A stretch of 64,000 nucleotides of DNA from contig NZ_AUIS01000004.1 in the NCBI RefSeq assembly GCF_000423825.1, positions 62,001-126,000 on the forward strand. The letters are read 5' to 3'. The notes under the pieces were generated by a model that had not been told where the DNA came from, made no database searches, and saw only the letters and a program-made list of their open reading frames with translations. Source of the stretch: Thermithiobacillus tepidarius DSM 3134 (GTDB taxonomy: Bacteria > Pseudomonadota > Gammaproteobacteria > Acidithiobacillales > Thermithiobacillaceae). Shown piece after piece: positions 43,438 to 52,833 of this stretch. A program made the position numbers and the translations under genes. The stretch's first letter is position 1. The number at the start of each line of letters is the position of its first letter.

Positions 43438-45462
43438 CTACTGATGGGCGGATTCCTGGGCCTCGATCGCCTTCTCCAGGCGCGCCTGGTCGCAGCGATC
43501 TCCGCGCAGGGTGAGCAGCCGCAGGGGGGCGGCCAGCAGGGCGAGCAGAGCGCGCCCCAACTGCTGGGCGGCACGGCGCGGCGGGGTGCGGGTCGCCCGC
43601 AAAGCCACGTAAAAGGCCAGCCCGAAGCTCACCATGAGATTGGCGAAGCCGATCAGCAGCACGCCGGCCAAGGCCAGCGCCAGGGTGTGGTTGACTGCGT
43701 GGAAGTTCAGGCTCTGCCAGGCATAGGCGGTATTGGCGGCGGAAAAGGCGATGTGCCGGATGTCCAGCGGCAGCCCGGTCAGCTTGCCGAGCGCGCCGAA
43801 GAGGCCGAGATAGAGCCCGAAGAAGGCGTTGCCCATGATGCCGCCGAGATGGTCGCCGGCATACTCGCTCATCCGGCGCCAACGGCCCGGTCCGAACACC
43901 CGCGCCGCCCAGCGCAGTCGGGCCAGGCGTTCGCTCACCTGCTCATAGACCGCCTTGTTGTCGTAGTAGCCCGACACCACGCCCGATAGAAAGAGGCCGA
44001 CGCCCGCCACCCCGGCGTAGAACAGCGCCAGGGACGTGAAGGGCTGCACGTCCTGCAGGAGCTGCAGCGCCTTGGCGGGTTCCACCAGCCGCCAGCCCAG
44101 CGCCTCCCGGGCGGCGTAGGCCAGGGCGAAGGCCGTGCCGAAGGCGAGAAAGAGGTTGCCCAGGATGGACATCATCTGCGACTTGAAGACCCGGCCGACG
44201 AAGCAGACCAGCATGCGCCGCTCCTGCTGGCTGTTGCGGATCTGCTGCAGGGCATTGACCATGAAGGTGGCGGTCATGGCTGGCTGCTTGGTGGCGACCG
44301 TGAAATGCAGCATGTAGATGATGACGAAACCCAGCGCGTAATCGAGACTGACCAGCGCCAGTTCCGACAGGGGCGCATAGTGCATGTCCTGGAGGCGGAT
44401 CTTGAGGAGCGCCATCAGGGCGATGATGGGACCGGCGCCGGCCGCCGCCAGGAACATGGTCCAGTGCTCGCGCGGACTCTCCGCCACGTAGTGCTGGCCG
44501 GTGTGGGCCACGTGCTGGGTGATCTGGTAGGCGAGCCGCCCGGTGGTGGCGGCCATGAGCGCCTTGGGGCTGTAGCGCTGGGCCGCGCCGGCGAGGATGC
44601 CGGCCAGGAGCTTCGCCAGGATCGGCAGTTGCTGCCCGATGCCGGGCGCTTCCAGCAGGGTGAGCAGGTCCTCCAGGCGCTGGATTTGCTGCTCGAGACG
44701 GATGGCGGCGTAGGTCAGCTCCACGCTGGTGCCGGCCGTGTGGGCGCGACGGCGGATCTTGTCGAGCACTTCCGCGCATTGAGCGAGCAGGACGCGGGCG
44801 TGGCTGGCGTCGGCGTCCGGAGCCGTGCGCCCGCGCAGCCAGGCGTTGATTTCCTCGTACTGGGCGAGAAAGGGCGAGTCGTACTCGTCGAGGCTGGGAT
44901 CCAGGCGCAGCAGTTCCGGATTCAGCCCGCCGGCGGCGATCTGGTGGGACAGGGCGACTACCACGGTTTCCATCCGCTGCACGAGTTCGGCCTTGTCCTC
45001 GCCGCTGATCCGCTCGAAGTGCAGGGCCGCCAGCAGCCGTTCCCAGAGACCGGGATCGATGCCTTCGATCCAGGCATGGTCCTTGGGCAGGAAGACCCGG
45101 TCGGTCCAGTCGCGCAGCGAGTTGGGATTGGGCGGCAGCGGCAGGAGGCGGAAGCGCAGTCGGCGGGAGAGCTCCTTGCCGAAGCCCCGCTCGGACAGGA
45201 TGCCCGAGTCCAGCAGCAGGCGGAAGAAATTCTTGGCCAGCAGCAGGGCGATCACATGGCGGCGCAGGGCCTCGGCGTAATCCGGGCGCCGCTGCAGCAG
45301 CGCGGTCAAGGCTTCGAGCAGCACCGCGGCCGCGCCCACGTCCCGCGGATCGCGCGGTCGCAGGGCGCATAGGAGCCGGCGCACCAGACGCCCGTCTTCC
45401 GTGAAGGGCTCCCGGTTCATCTGCGCCAATATCTGCTCGATGGTGACCAGGGCGTTTTCCAT
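43438..45462 (-). CDS. 'Site-specific recombinase' (Gcr/PF10136) family membrane protein
   Basis: A 674-residue protein. The first 320 residues are soluble and helical (EQILAQMNREPFTEDGRLVR; LLPLPPNPNSLRDWTDRVFL). The rest has several membrane helices (MFLAAAGAGPIIALMALLKI; LALVSLDYALGFVIIYMLHF; and near the end LALALAGVLLIGFANLMVSF). The family is labelled site-specific recombinase after Neisseria Gcr, but I see no tyrosine- or serine-recombinase catalytic motif and the helices argue for a membrane role. It starts downstream of a terminator that separates it from prkA. Confidence 0.8.
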   Translation of the reverse strand: MENALVTIEQILAQMNREPFTEDGRLVRRLLCALRPRDPRDVGAAAVLLEALTALLQRRPDYAEALRRHVIALLLAKNFFRLLLDSGILSERGFGKELSRRLRFRLLPLPPNPNSLRDWTDRVFLPKDHAWIEGIDPGLWERLLAALHFERISGEDKAELVQRMETVVVALSHQIAAGGLNPELLRLDPSLDEYDSPFLAQYEEINAWLRGRTAPDADASHARVLLAQCAEVLDKIRRRAHTAGTSVELTYAAIRLEQQIQRLEDLLTLLEAPGIGQQLPILAKLLAGILAGAAQRYSPKALMAATTGRLAYQITQHVAHTGQHYVAESPREHWTMFLAAAGAGPIIALMALLKIRLQDMHYAPLSELALVSLDYALGFVIIYMLHFTVATKQPAMTATFMVNALQQIRNSQQERRMLVCFVGRVFKSQMMSILGNLFLAFGTAFALAYAAREALGWRLVEPAKALQLLQDVQPFTSLALFYAGVAGVGLFLSGVVSGYYDNKAVYEQVSERLARLRWAARVFGPGRWRRMSEYAGDHLGGIMGNAFFGLYLGLFGALGKLTGLPLDIRHIAFSAANTAYAWQSLNFHAVNHTLALALAGVLLIGFANLMVSFGLAFYVALRATRTPPRRAAQQLGRALLALLAAPLRLLTLRGDRCDQARLEKAIEAQESAHQ

Positions 45463-45540
45463 GTGATCCCTGTGACAGGCTCGGAAGCGGTACTCTAGCG
45501 GGCCGGACCTGCGGGCGCGCCCGGCGCGAGTCTGATTGCC

Positions 45541-45567
45541 AAAAAACAGGCGCCCGCAGGCGCCTGT
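45541..45567 (-). terminator. Terminator after prkA
   Basis: ACAGGCGCC (45546-45554) and GGCGCCTGT (45559-45567) form a nine-base stem with a four-base loop, followed on the minus strand by six T residues. It closes the yeaH-spoVR-prkA operon. Confidence 0.92.
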
Positions 45568-45590
45568 GTCTCGGTTGCTGCGGCGAGGCC

Positions 45591-47510
45591 TCAGGAGCTC
45601 TTGCGCACCCGCATGAACCAGTCCACCACCAGGTGCACCTGCTTGGGCGTGTAGCCACGCTCCTGCATGCGCTCCACGAAGGCATCGTGCTTCTTCTGCT
45701 CGTCCTGGCTGCCCTTGCTGGTGAAGCTGATCACCGGCAGGATCTCCTCGGTATTGGCGAACATGCGCTTTTCCAGCACGGTCTTGATCTTCTCGTAGGA
45801 GTCCCAGCGCGGGTTGCGGCCGCCGTTGTTGGCCCGGTAGCGCAGGCTGAAGTTGACGATCTCGTTGCGGAAGTCCTTCGGGTTGGCGATGCCCGCCGGC
45901 TTCTCGATCTTCTCCAGCTCGGCGTTCAGGGCCGCGCGGTCGTAGATCTGGCCGGTGTCCGGATCGCGGAACTCGTTGTCCTGCATCCAGTAGTCGGCGT
46001 AGAGCACGTAGCGGTCGAAGAGGTTCTGACCGTAATCGGAGTAGCTCTCCAGGTAGGCGGTCTGGATCTCGTGGGCGATGAACTCCACGTAGCGCTGCTG
46101 CAGCTCCTTGAGGATTTCCAGGTAGCGGCTCTGGGTCTCCTCGGTGAACTGCTCGCGGATGATCTCCTGCTCCAGGATCAGCATCAGGTGGATGGGGTTG
46201 GCCGCCACCTCGGTCGGATCGTAATTGAAGACCTTGGACAGCACCTTGAAGGCGAAGCGGGTGCTGATGCCGCTCATGCCCTCGTTCACCCCCGCCTGCT
46301 CGCGGTACTCGGCCACCGACTTGGCGCGCGGATCGGTCTCCTTGATGTTCTCGCCGTTGTAGACGCGCATCTTGCTGTAGAGCGAGCTGTTTTCCGGCTT
46401 GACCAGGCGCGTCATCACCGAAAACTCGGCCAGCATGCGCAGCGTGCCCGGCGCGCAGGGGGAGGCGGCCAGCGAGGAATTGTGCAGCATCTTCTCGTAG
46501 ATCTTGATCTCTTCGTCCACCCGCAGGCAGTAGGGCACCTTGATGGTGTAGACGCGGTCCAGGAACGCCTCGTTGGCCTTGTTGTTGCGGAACTGCAGCC
46601 ACTCGCTTTCGTTGGAGTGGGCCAGGAGGATGCCCTGGAACGGAATGCCGCTCATGGACTCGGTGCCGTTGTAGTTGCCCTCCTGGGTGGCGGTCAAGAG
46701 CGGGTGCAGGACCTTCAAGGGCGCCTTGAACATCTCCACGAACTCCATGATGCCGCGATTGCCCTTGCACAGGGCGCCGGAGAAGCTGTAGGCGTCCGGG
46801 TCGTCCTGGGAGAAGTCGGCCAGCTTGCGGATGTCCACCTTGCCGACCAGGGCGGAGATGTCCTGGTTGTTGTCGTCGCCGGGCTCGGTCTTGGCGATGG
46901 CGGTTTGATGCTGGATGGAGGGATAGAGCCGCACCACCCGCAGCTTGCTGATGTCGCCCTTGTTCTCGCGGATGCGCTTGATCAGCCAGGGCGACACGAT
47001 GCCGGTGAGATAGCGGCGCGGAATGCCGTATTCCTGCTCCAGGTATTCGCCGTCGTGCTCCGGGTCGAAGAGGCCGAGCGGGTCGTCGAAGACCGGCGAG
47101 CCCTTGATGGCGTAGAAAGGCACCATCTCCATCAGGCGCTTGAGCTTTTCCGCCAGGGACGACTTGCCGCCGCCGACCGGGCCGAGCAGGTACAGGATCT
47201 GCTTGCGCTCCTCCAGGCCTTGGGCGGCATGCTTGAAGAAGCTCACGATCTGCTCCACCGCCGCTTCCATGCCGTAGAACTCGCGGAAGGCCGGATAGAC
47301 CTTGATCACCTTGTTGGAAAAGATGCGGCTCAGGCGCGGATCGTGCTTGGTGTCCAGCAGTTCCGGTTCGCCGATGGCCTGCAGCAGCCGCTCGGCCGGC
47401 GTCATGTAGGCGGACGGATCCTCCTTGCAGAGGTCCAGAAACTCTTCGATGGTGTAGCTTTCCTCGGGTTCGGAATACTTGCGTTTTACGCTGCTCAGTA
47501 GGGTTTGCAT
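45591..47510 (-). CDS. prkA: PrkA/YeaG serine protein kinase family ATPase
   Basis: A 639-residue protein, the same length as E. coli YeaG. The AAA-type N-terminal region has LYLLGPVGGGKSSLAEKLKR (Walker A) and the highly conserved TEPGDDNNQDISALVGKVDI and HPLLTATQEGNYNGTESMSG blocks; the C-terminus ends FMRVRKSS. Family members are induced in stationary phase and nutrient stress and act as kinase or, as proposed for some, as AAA+ protease. A GGAGATAG precedes ATG 47510. It is the third gene of the yeaH-spoVR-prkA run, 154 bases after spoVR. Confidence 0.96.
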   Translation of the reverse strand: MQTLLSSVKRKYSEPEESYTIEEFLDLCKEDPSAYMTPAERLLQAIGEPELLDTKHDPRLSRIFSNKVIKVYPAFREFYGMEAAVEQIVSFFKHAAQGLEERKQILYLLGPVGGGKSSLAEKLKRLMEMVPFYAIKGSPVFDDPLGLFDPEHDGEYLEQEYGIPRRYLTGIVSPWLIKRIRENKGDISKLRVVRLYPSIQHQTAIAKTEPGDDNNQDISALVGKVDIRKLADFSQDDPDAYSFSGALCKGNRGIMEFVEMFKAPLKVLHPLLTATQEGNYNGTESMSGIPFQGILLAHSNESEWLQFRNNKANEAFLDRVYTIKVPYCLRVDEEIKIYEKMLHNSSLAASPCAPGTLRMLAEFSVMTRLVKPENSSLYSKMRVYNGENIKETDPRAKSVAEYREQAGVNEGMSGISTRFAFKVLSKVFNYDPTEVAANPIHLMLILEQEIIREQFTEETQSRYLEILKELQQRYVEFIAHEIQTAYLESYSDYGQNLFDRYVLYADYWMQDNEFRDPDTGQIYDRAALNAELEKIEKPAGIANPKDFRNEIVNFSLRYRANNGGRNPRWDSYEKIKTVLEKRMFANTEEILPVISFTSKGSQDEQKKHDAFVERMQERGYTPKQVHLVVDWFMRVRKSS

Positions 47511-47664
47511 GCTGACTATCTCCATGACGCGTCCCGCCCGCGGCGGGCAAATAAGGAGCCGGTTCTGCGCTTTGAACAATGACGCTATGGCACTGACTTC
47601 GCTGATCTTTTGCTACCTCTCGCTGCCTGCTCGCAGCCAGGCGGCCTGCACTGGCTGCCTCCTT

Positions 47665-49158
47665 TCACCATTCCGGGGCTTCCGCCGGATCCATGCTCAT
47701 CCATAGGGTGGGTTCGCCGTCCTCGACCGTTTCCAGGATCACCGGAAAGCCCCACAGGTTGGCCAGGTATTCCAGGGTGTCGCGCGCCTGCGCCTCGTCC
47801 AGCGGACGGCGCTGGTAGGGGGTGTGCCGCAGGGTCAGCACCCGGTCGCTGTCCAGGTTGGCGGACTGGATCTGGATGTCCGGCACGAAGTTGTGGCGGG
47901 TATAGAGCTGGCTCAGCTTCTCGCGCACGCCGCGGTAGCCGCGCTCGTCGTGGATGGCGCCGATCTCGATCTCGTCCTCCCGCTCGTCGTCCACCACCAC
48001 GAAGAGCCGCAGGTCGCGCATGACCTTGGGGCTCAGGAACTGGGCGATGAAGCTGTCGTCCCGGTAATCGCGCATGGCGCCGTGCACGGCTTCCACCCAG
48101 TTGCGGCCGACGAGATCCGGGAACCAGCGGGCGTCCTCCTCGGTGGGCTCCTCGCAGATGCGGCGGATGTCCGAGTAGATCGAGAAACCCAGCTTGTAGG
48201 GGTTCAGGCCGCTGTAGCGCGGGTCGTCGTAGCCGGGCTGGAAGATCACGTTGGCGTGATGCTTGAGGAACTCCAGCATGAACTTGTCGCTCACCAGGCC
48301 GCGGTCGTAGAGGGCGTTGACCAGGGTGTAATGCCAGAAGGTGGCGTAGCCCTCGTTGCTGACCTTGGTCTGGCTCTGCGGATAGAAATACTGCTGCAGC
48401 TTGCGCACGATGCGGATGATTTCCCGCTCCCAGGGCTGCAGCTTCACGCCCTTCTTTTCGAAGAAGTAGAGGATGTTCTCCTCGGGCGCCTCCTGGCTGC
48501 GCTTGGCGGCCGGCGTGTCGGCGATGGGCACGGTGCGCCACACCTCGTCGTAGCCCTCGCGCTGGAACTCCAGGCGCTCCAGGGCGCGCCGCTCCTCCTC
48601 CTCGGCGGACAGGGGCTTGGGCTTCTTGTAGCGGTCCACGCCGTAGGCGGATAGGGCGTGGCAGGCATCGAGCAGATACTCCACCCGCCGTTCGCCGTAC
48701 TTTTCCTCGCAACGGCGGATGTAGTTGCGGGCGAAGAGCAGGTAGTCGACGATGCCTTCGGCATCGGTCCACATCTGGAACAGGTAGTTGTTCTTGAAAA
48801 AGGCGTTGTGGCCGAAGGCGGCGTGGGCGATGACCAGGGTCTGCAGCACCATGGTGTTCTCCTCCATCAGGTAGGAGATGCACGGGTTGCTGTTGATGAC
48901 CATCTCGTAGGCCAGGCCCATCTCGCCGCGGCGGTAGGACTGCAGCGTGCGGATGAATTCCTTGCCGTAGCTCCAGTGGCCGTAGTGGATCGGCATGCCG
49001 ACCGAGGTGTAGGCATCGATCATCTGCTCGGCGCTGATGACCTCCAACTGGTTGGGGTAGGTGTCCAGGCCGTATTCCGCGGCGATCTCGCCGAGGATGG
49101 ACAGGGCCAGCTCCAGCTGCTCGAAGCTCCAGTCGCCGCTTTCAAAGGGATACTTCAT
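47665..49158 (-). CDS. SpoVR/YcgB family protein
   Basis: A 497-residue cytoplasmic protein. The start MKYPFESGDWSFEQLELA, the histidine-rich blocks MPIHYGHWSYGKEF and VIAHAAFGHNAFFKNNYLFQ, and the later YATFWHYTLVNALYD and NPYKLGFSIYSDI are diagnostic of SpoVR. In Bacillus it affects spore cortex; in proteobacteria it travels with YeaG/YeaH and is stress-induced, its chemistry being unknown. Its ATG overlaps the yeaH stop. In E. coli ycgB is separate from yeaGH, so this linked set is informative. Confidence 0.94.
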   Translation of the reverse strand: MKYPFESGDWSFEQLELALSILGEIAAEYGLDTYPNQLEVISAEQMIDAYTSVGMPIHYGHWSYGKEFIRTLQSYRRGEMGLAYEMVINSNPCISYLMEENTMVLQTLVIAHAAFGHNAFFKNNYLFQMWTDAEGIVDYLLFARNYIRRCEEKYGERRVEYLLDACHALSAYGVDRYKKPKPLSAEEEERRALERLEFQREGYDEVWRTVPIADTPAAKRSQEAPEENILYFFEKKGVKLQPWEREIIRIVRKLQQYFYPQSQTKVSNEGYATFWHYTLVNALYDRGLVSDKFMLEFLKHHANVIFQPGYDDPRYSGLNPYKLGFSIYSDIRRICEEPTEEDARWFPDLVGRNWVEAVHGAMRDYRDDSFIAQFLSPKVMRDLRLFVVVDDEREDEIEIGAIHDERGYRGVREKLSQLYTRHNFVPDIQIQSANLDSDRVLTLRHTPYQRRPLDEAQARDTLEYLANLWGFPVILETVEDGEPTLWMSMDPAEAPEW

Positions 49159-50402
49159 GCGGCCTCCGGACTGAAGAGCTCGCGGAAGACCGGATAGATG
49201 TCCTCCGGTCCTTCCACTTGCTTCATCTGCAGATGCTTGAACTCCTCCGCCACCCGCGCGTAGGGGGTCCACAGATCGCTCAGGGCCTTGCCGCCGATCT
49301 CCACATAGGCGTAGTACTGCACCCGCGGCAACAGATCGCGCAGCAGGCGGATGCTGGTCTCGTTGTCCTGGATGAAGTTGTCGCCGTCGGTGGCCTGGCA
49401 GACGTAGACGTTCCAGTCCGCGTTGTAGCGCTCCTCCAGGATGCGGCGGGTGAGGCTGAGCGCGCTGGAGACGATGGTGCCGCCGCTGCTCGTGCTGTAG
49501 AAGAATTCGTTCTCGTCCACTTCCTGGGCGATGGCGTGGTGGCGGATGAAGACCACGTCGATCCGGTCGTAGCGCCGCTGCAGGAAGAGGTAGAGCAGGG
49601 CGAAGAAGCGCTTGGCCATGTCCTTCTCGTGCTGGCCCATGGAGCCGGAGACGTCCATGATGTTGAAGACCACGGCCTTGGTGGTCGGCACCGGCATCTT
49701 CACGCGGTTGTGGTAGCGCAGGTCCACCGGGTCCAGGAAGGGCACCCGCGCGATCCGCGTCCGCAGCGCGTGGATCTCCTCGGCCACGGCCGCTTGCGCG
49801 CCGTCCTCCAGCGGCTCGTCGGTCCGGCCCTCGGCGGTCAGCTCCGCCAATCGCCGGCGCTCCTTGCTGGTCAGGGCGATGTGCCGCCCCATGGATTGGC
49901 GCAGCGTGCGCACCACGTCCATCTGCGAGGGAATGCCGCTGGTGGACCAGCCGGCGCGCTTGGGCTTCCACTCCTCGATGCTGGCGAGCTTCTTCTTCAC
50001 CATGGCCGGCAGGGCCAGTCCGGCGAAGAGAAAATGCAGGAATTCGTCGCGGTTCAGCTCGAAGACGAAATCGTCCTCGCCGCCGGTCTCGTCGGAGGCG
50101 CCGCCGCCCCGGCCGCCGCCCCCGTCGGGCCGCGGGATGCGGTCGCCGGTCGTGTACTCGCGGTTGCCGGGCAGCACGCCTTCGTGCAAGCCGCCCTTGG
50201 CATGGCGGAAAGTGGGCTCGTCCAGCAGCTTCCGGGGAATGCGAACCTTGCCGCCGTTGCCCATGTCCGTGATGGACTTCTGGTCCACCAGATCCACCAC
50301 GGCCTTTTCGATGGCCTCCTTGTAGCGGCGGATGAAGCGGCGGCGGTTGTCCACGCTTTTGCCGGGACCATTTTGCCTGCGATCAATAATCATGTTGGTC
50401 AT
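49155..50402 (-). CDS. yeaH: YeaH/DUF444 protein with von Willebrand A-like domain
   Basis: A 415-residue protein. MIIDRRQNGPGKSVDNRRRF at the N-terminus and the glycine-rich linker around residues 90-105 are family traits. The C-terminal half is VWA-like with the metal-site motif MDVSGSMGQ and GGTIVSSALSLTRRILEERY. YeaH is the usual partner of the PrkA kinase. Two in-frame ATGs (50402, 50393) are possible; AAGGTAG favours the first. It is the promoter-proximal gene of the set. Confidence 0.94.
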   Translation of the reverse strand: MTNMIIDRRQNGPGKSVDNRRRFIRRYKEAIEKAVVDLVDQKSITDMGNGGKVRIPRKLLDEPTFRHAKGGLHEGVLPGNREYTTGDRIPRPDGGGGRGGGASDETGGEDDFVFELNRDEFLHFLFAGLALPAMVKKKLASIEEWKPKRAGWSTSGIPSQMDVVRTLRQSMGRHIALTSKERRRLAELTAEGRTDEPLEDGAQAAVAEEIHALRTRIARVPFLDPVDLRYHNRVKMPVPTTKAVVFNIMDVSGSMGQHEKDMAKRFFALLYLFLQRRYDRIDVVFIRHHAIAQEVDENEFFYSTSSGGTIVSSALSLTRRILEERYNADWNVYVCQATDGDNFIQDNETSIRLLRDLLPRVQYYAYVEIGGKALSDLWTPYARVAEEFKHLQMKQVEGPEDIYPVFRELFSPEAA

Positions 50403-50998
50403 AAGCTACCTTCTTGGGCCCGCTTATTGTTGGATTATAGGATACGGGGGCGGTGGACAATGGGTACGAAATGCGGACCTGGGGCCCGCCCAAACGCCAG
50501 CGGGGATGCAGCAGGACCGCTGCGATTCCTCAAGGCTGGCGTGGAGAAAAGTGAGAAAGAACGAGCCAGAACAGACTGCTGCCAGGCACGCCATCGGCCC
50601 CGACGGGCGTTGGAGATGGCGTGACGGTGGCCGGCTGGCGAGCGGGAGCGCGCCGGGATGGGAGCGTGCCGCCGGTTTCCGCGCCTGACTTAAGACTACA
50701 GCGTAGTCCCGAAGAGTGGCGTTGGAATCCACCGTAAGGCTCAAGCTGTCTGAAGAGCAATTAGGCCTGATTCCGCTGATAGGCAAGGTCGCCGCGAGAG
50801 TCGCTGCAACCCGGCATCCAGCGTGGAGGGACGGCCCGGTCCGCTGGCGGCGGATAACTGCGGAGGCGTTTCAAACCAACGAGTTATAGTCAGCTTCTAA
50901 ACCGATATAAAGATTAGCACGGACGCAGGGCGGGTCCGTCCGCCCTTGGTCGGATGCGCGCCGCCCGCGCCCAGGCGCAAGCGGCTGAGGGCGGGGCG
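50403..50998. other. Long intergenic region between yeaH and phoD
   Basis: About 600 bases with no gene I can support; a 120-codon minus-strand frame has no family features and odd composition. The yeaH promoter is at its left end (separate entry). Near the right end, AGGGCGG (50927-50933) and CCGCCCT (50940-50946) form a stem downstream of phoD without a T tract. An AT-rich patch lies at about 50880-50918. Confidence 0.5.
50434..50460 (-). promoter_or_regulatory. Promoter of yeaH-spoVR-prkA
   Basis: On the minus strand a perfect -10 TATAAT (50439 down to 50434) lies 31 bases before the yeaH ATG. The best -35 is TTGTCC with a short 15-base spacer. No sigma-54-type GG-N10-GC element was noticed. 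Confidence 0.5.
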
Positions 50999-52738
50999 CT
51001 AAACGGGAACGAGTTCCACCCGATCCCGCGGGATCACGAAAGTCCTCAGGGTACTCACGGTGGCCTGCGGCTCGCGGATGGTGCTGACGGCCTTCATGAC
51101 GCAGGTGGCCGCTTCGGGACGCACTTCCATGAGGCAGTAGCCATGCGTGGAGGAGTTGAAGTAGCGCATGTGCGGATTGCTGGCCATGAGCACGCTCTCG
51201 ACGCTCATGCCGGCGGGGGTGGGGATGGGCAGCGGCAGCGGTGCGCTGGGCAGCGGCACCTGGGAGGCGGCCAGCTCCAGCAGGTTGGCGGAGGTGACGG
51301 AGCCCACCACCAGCTCCACGCCGACCGGCGCGGACAGATCGTCGAAGTCGGTCTTGAGATAACCGGCGATGAAGCTGTGGATGTCGCCGGTGATGGCGAC
51401 CAGGTTCTTCACCCCGCTCAGGGCCAGCGAGGAGAGCAGGTTGGCGCGCTCGGCCGGGTAGCCGTCCCACTGGTCCAGATTCACGAAGCCGGCCAGCACC
51501 CGCATCTGCATCAGGGTGACTTCGTTGGCCCACAGCTTCCAGGTGGCGGTGCTCTGGCGCATGGTGTCCAGGAACCAGTCGCGCTGGCTGGCGCCGAGCA
51601 TGGTGCGGGCCGGGCTCTCGGCGGCGGCGCAGCGCAGGCTCAGGTAGCGTTGCAGGGTGTCGTTGCCGCACACCGGCCCATCCCGGTACAGGCGCTCGTC
51701 GGTGGCCACCAGTTCCATGAGCTGGCCGAAGCGGAAGCTGCGGTAGGTGCGAATGGACTCCAGCGGCGGGCGCTGGGGGTCGAAGGACACATCCGCCAGA
51801 CCGTACTCGGACCAGGCCTGATTGGCTGCCTGGCGCAGCGCCGGCGTGGGCGTCTCGGGGCTCGGATTGTTGTCGGGATGGTAGTCCTGGTGGCAGTCGT
51901 TGGCGAACTCGTGGTCGTCCCAGAGCTGGATGAAGGTGAACTGCTCGTGCAGCGCCTGCGCGTTGGGGTCGGCCTTGTAGACCCGGTACAGATGCCGGTA
52001 ATCCGCCAGGTCGGCCGCGGCGGTCTGGCCGCTGGGCAGCGGCGGGACCGGGCGCACCTGGGCGCCCTGGAAGCTCGGATCGCTCACCGTTTCGTAGATG
52101 TAGTCGCCCAGGAAGACGATGAAATCGACGGATTCCCGGGCCAGGTGCGCCAGAGCCGTGTAGTAGCCGTTGGAGTAGTCCTGGCAGGAGGCGAAGGCGA
52201 AGCTGACCCGCTCCACGGCGGCATCGGGCGCCGGCAGGGTCTTGAAGCGGCCGGTGCGGCTGGCGGCCTTTTGATAGATGAAGCGGTAGTAGTAATGCTG
52301 GAAGGGTGCCAGCGCGTCGTGCTCGATGGGCAGCTTGACCGTGTAGTCGCGGGCGGGGTCCAATTGCGCCAAGCCGCGCACGCGCACGCTGTTGCGCGCG
52401 AAACCCGGATCGGTGGCGATCTCGAAGGCCACCGTGCCGGGCTTCTGCGGATTGGCCATGGCCTGCGGGTCCACCCGCGTCCACAGCACGATGCCGTGGG
52501 GTCGCGGATCGCCGGAGGCGACACTGAGGCTGAAGATGGGATTCGGGTCGATGGCCGGGTCGATCTGGAAGTCCTCTGCCAGGAGATCCGCATTCAGCAG
52601 GCCGGCCGCCTGGCCCGTGCTCTGAAAGCTCACGGGGTTGCCGTAGCTGCTTTGCGTCACGCCATCGGAATAGCACCCCACCAGCCAGGCGGTGGAGCCG
52701 GTCGCCAGCATCGCCTTGAGGAATCTTCGCCTGTCCAT
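50999..52738 (-). CDS. phoD: PhoD-like alkaline phosphatase, Tat-exported
   Basis: A 579-residue phosphodiesterase/phosphatase of the PhoD family. The start MDRRRFLKAMLATGSTAWLV has the twin-arginine motif RRRFLK; the signal ends in a lipobox-like LVGC with Cys22. The PhoD N-terminal domain (FSLSVASGDPRPHGIVLWTR) is followed by the metallophosphatase domain with FIVFLGDYIYE and IQLWDDHEFANDC. Alkaline phosphatases of this type use Ca/Fe, which requires folding before Tat export. It releases phosphate from organic esters outside the cytoplasm. Neighbours give no further clue. Confidence 0.92.
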   Translation of the reverse strand: MDRRRFLKAMLATGSTAWLVGCYSDGVTQSSYGNPVSFQSTGQAAGLLNADLLAEDFQIDPAIDPNPIFSLSVASGDPRPHGIVLWTRVDPQAMANPQKPGTVAFEIATDPGFARNSVRVRGLAQLDPARDYTVKLPIEHDALAPFQHYYYRFIYQKAASRTGRFKTLPAPDAAVERVSFAFASCQDYSNGYYTALAHLARESVDFIVFLGDYIYETVSDPSFQGAQVRPVPPLPSGQTAAADLADYRHLYRVYKADPNAQALHEQFTFIQLWDDHEFANDCHQDYHPDNNPSPETPTPALRQAANQAWSEYGLADVSFDPQRPPLESIRTYRSFRFGQLMELVATDERLYRDGPVCGNDTLQRYLSLRCAAAESPARTMLGASQRDWFLDTMRQSTATWKLWANEVTLMQMRVLAGFVNLDQWDGYPAERANLLSSLALSGVKNLVAITGDIHSFIAGYLKTDFDDLSAPVGVELVVGSVTSANLLELAASQVPLPSAPLPLPIPTPAGMSVESVLMASNPHMRYFNSSTHGYCLMEVRPEAATCVMKAVSTIREPQATVSTLRTFVIPRDRVELVPV

Positions 52739-52833
52739 CTCGCGCCCCCTGTCCTGAACGGTTGAAAGTGGAGCGCTTCTAGATAGCACAGGCATGTTGC
52801 ACTTTGATGACAGCGGCGGGCGGGAAGCGGGGC

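Noticed and set aside
43438-45462. True site-specific recombinase marking a mobile element
   Set aside because: No catalytic tyrosine or serine recombinase motif, multiple membrane helices, and no attachment-site repeats or integration genes nearby.
50424-50786. 120-codon minus-strand frame between yeaH and phoD
   Set aside because: It crosses the yeaH promoter, is proline/serine-rich with no domain, and has no ribosome site.
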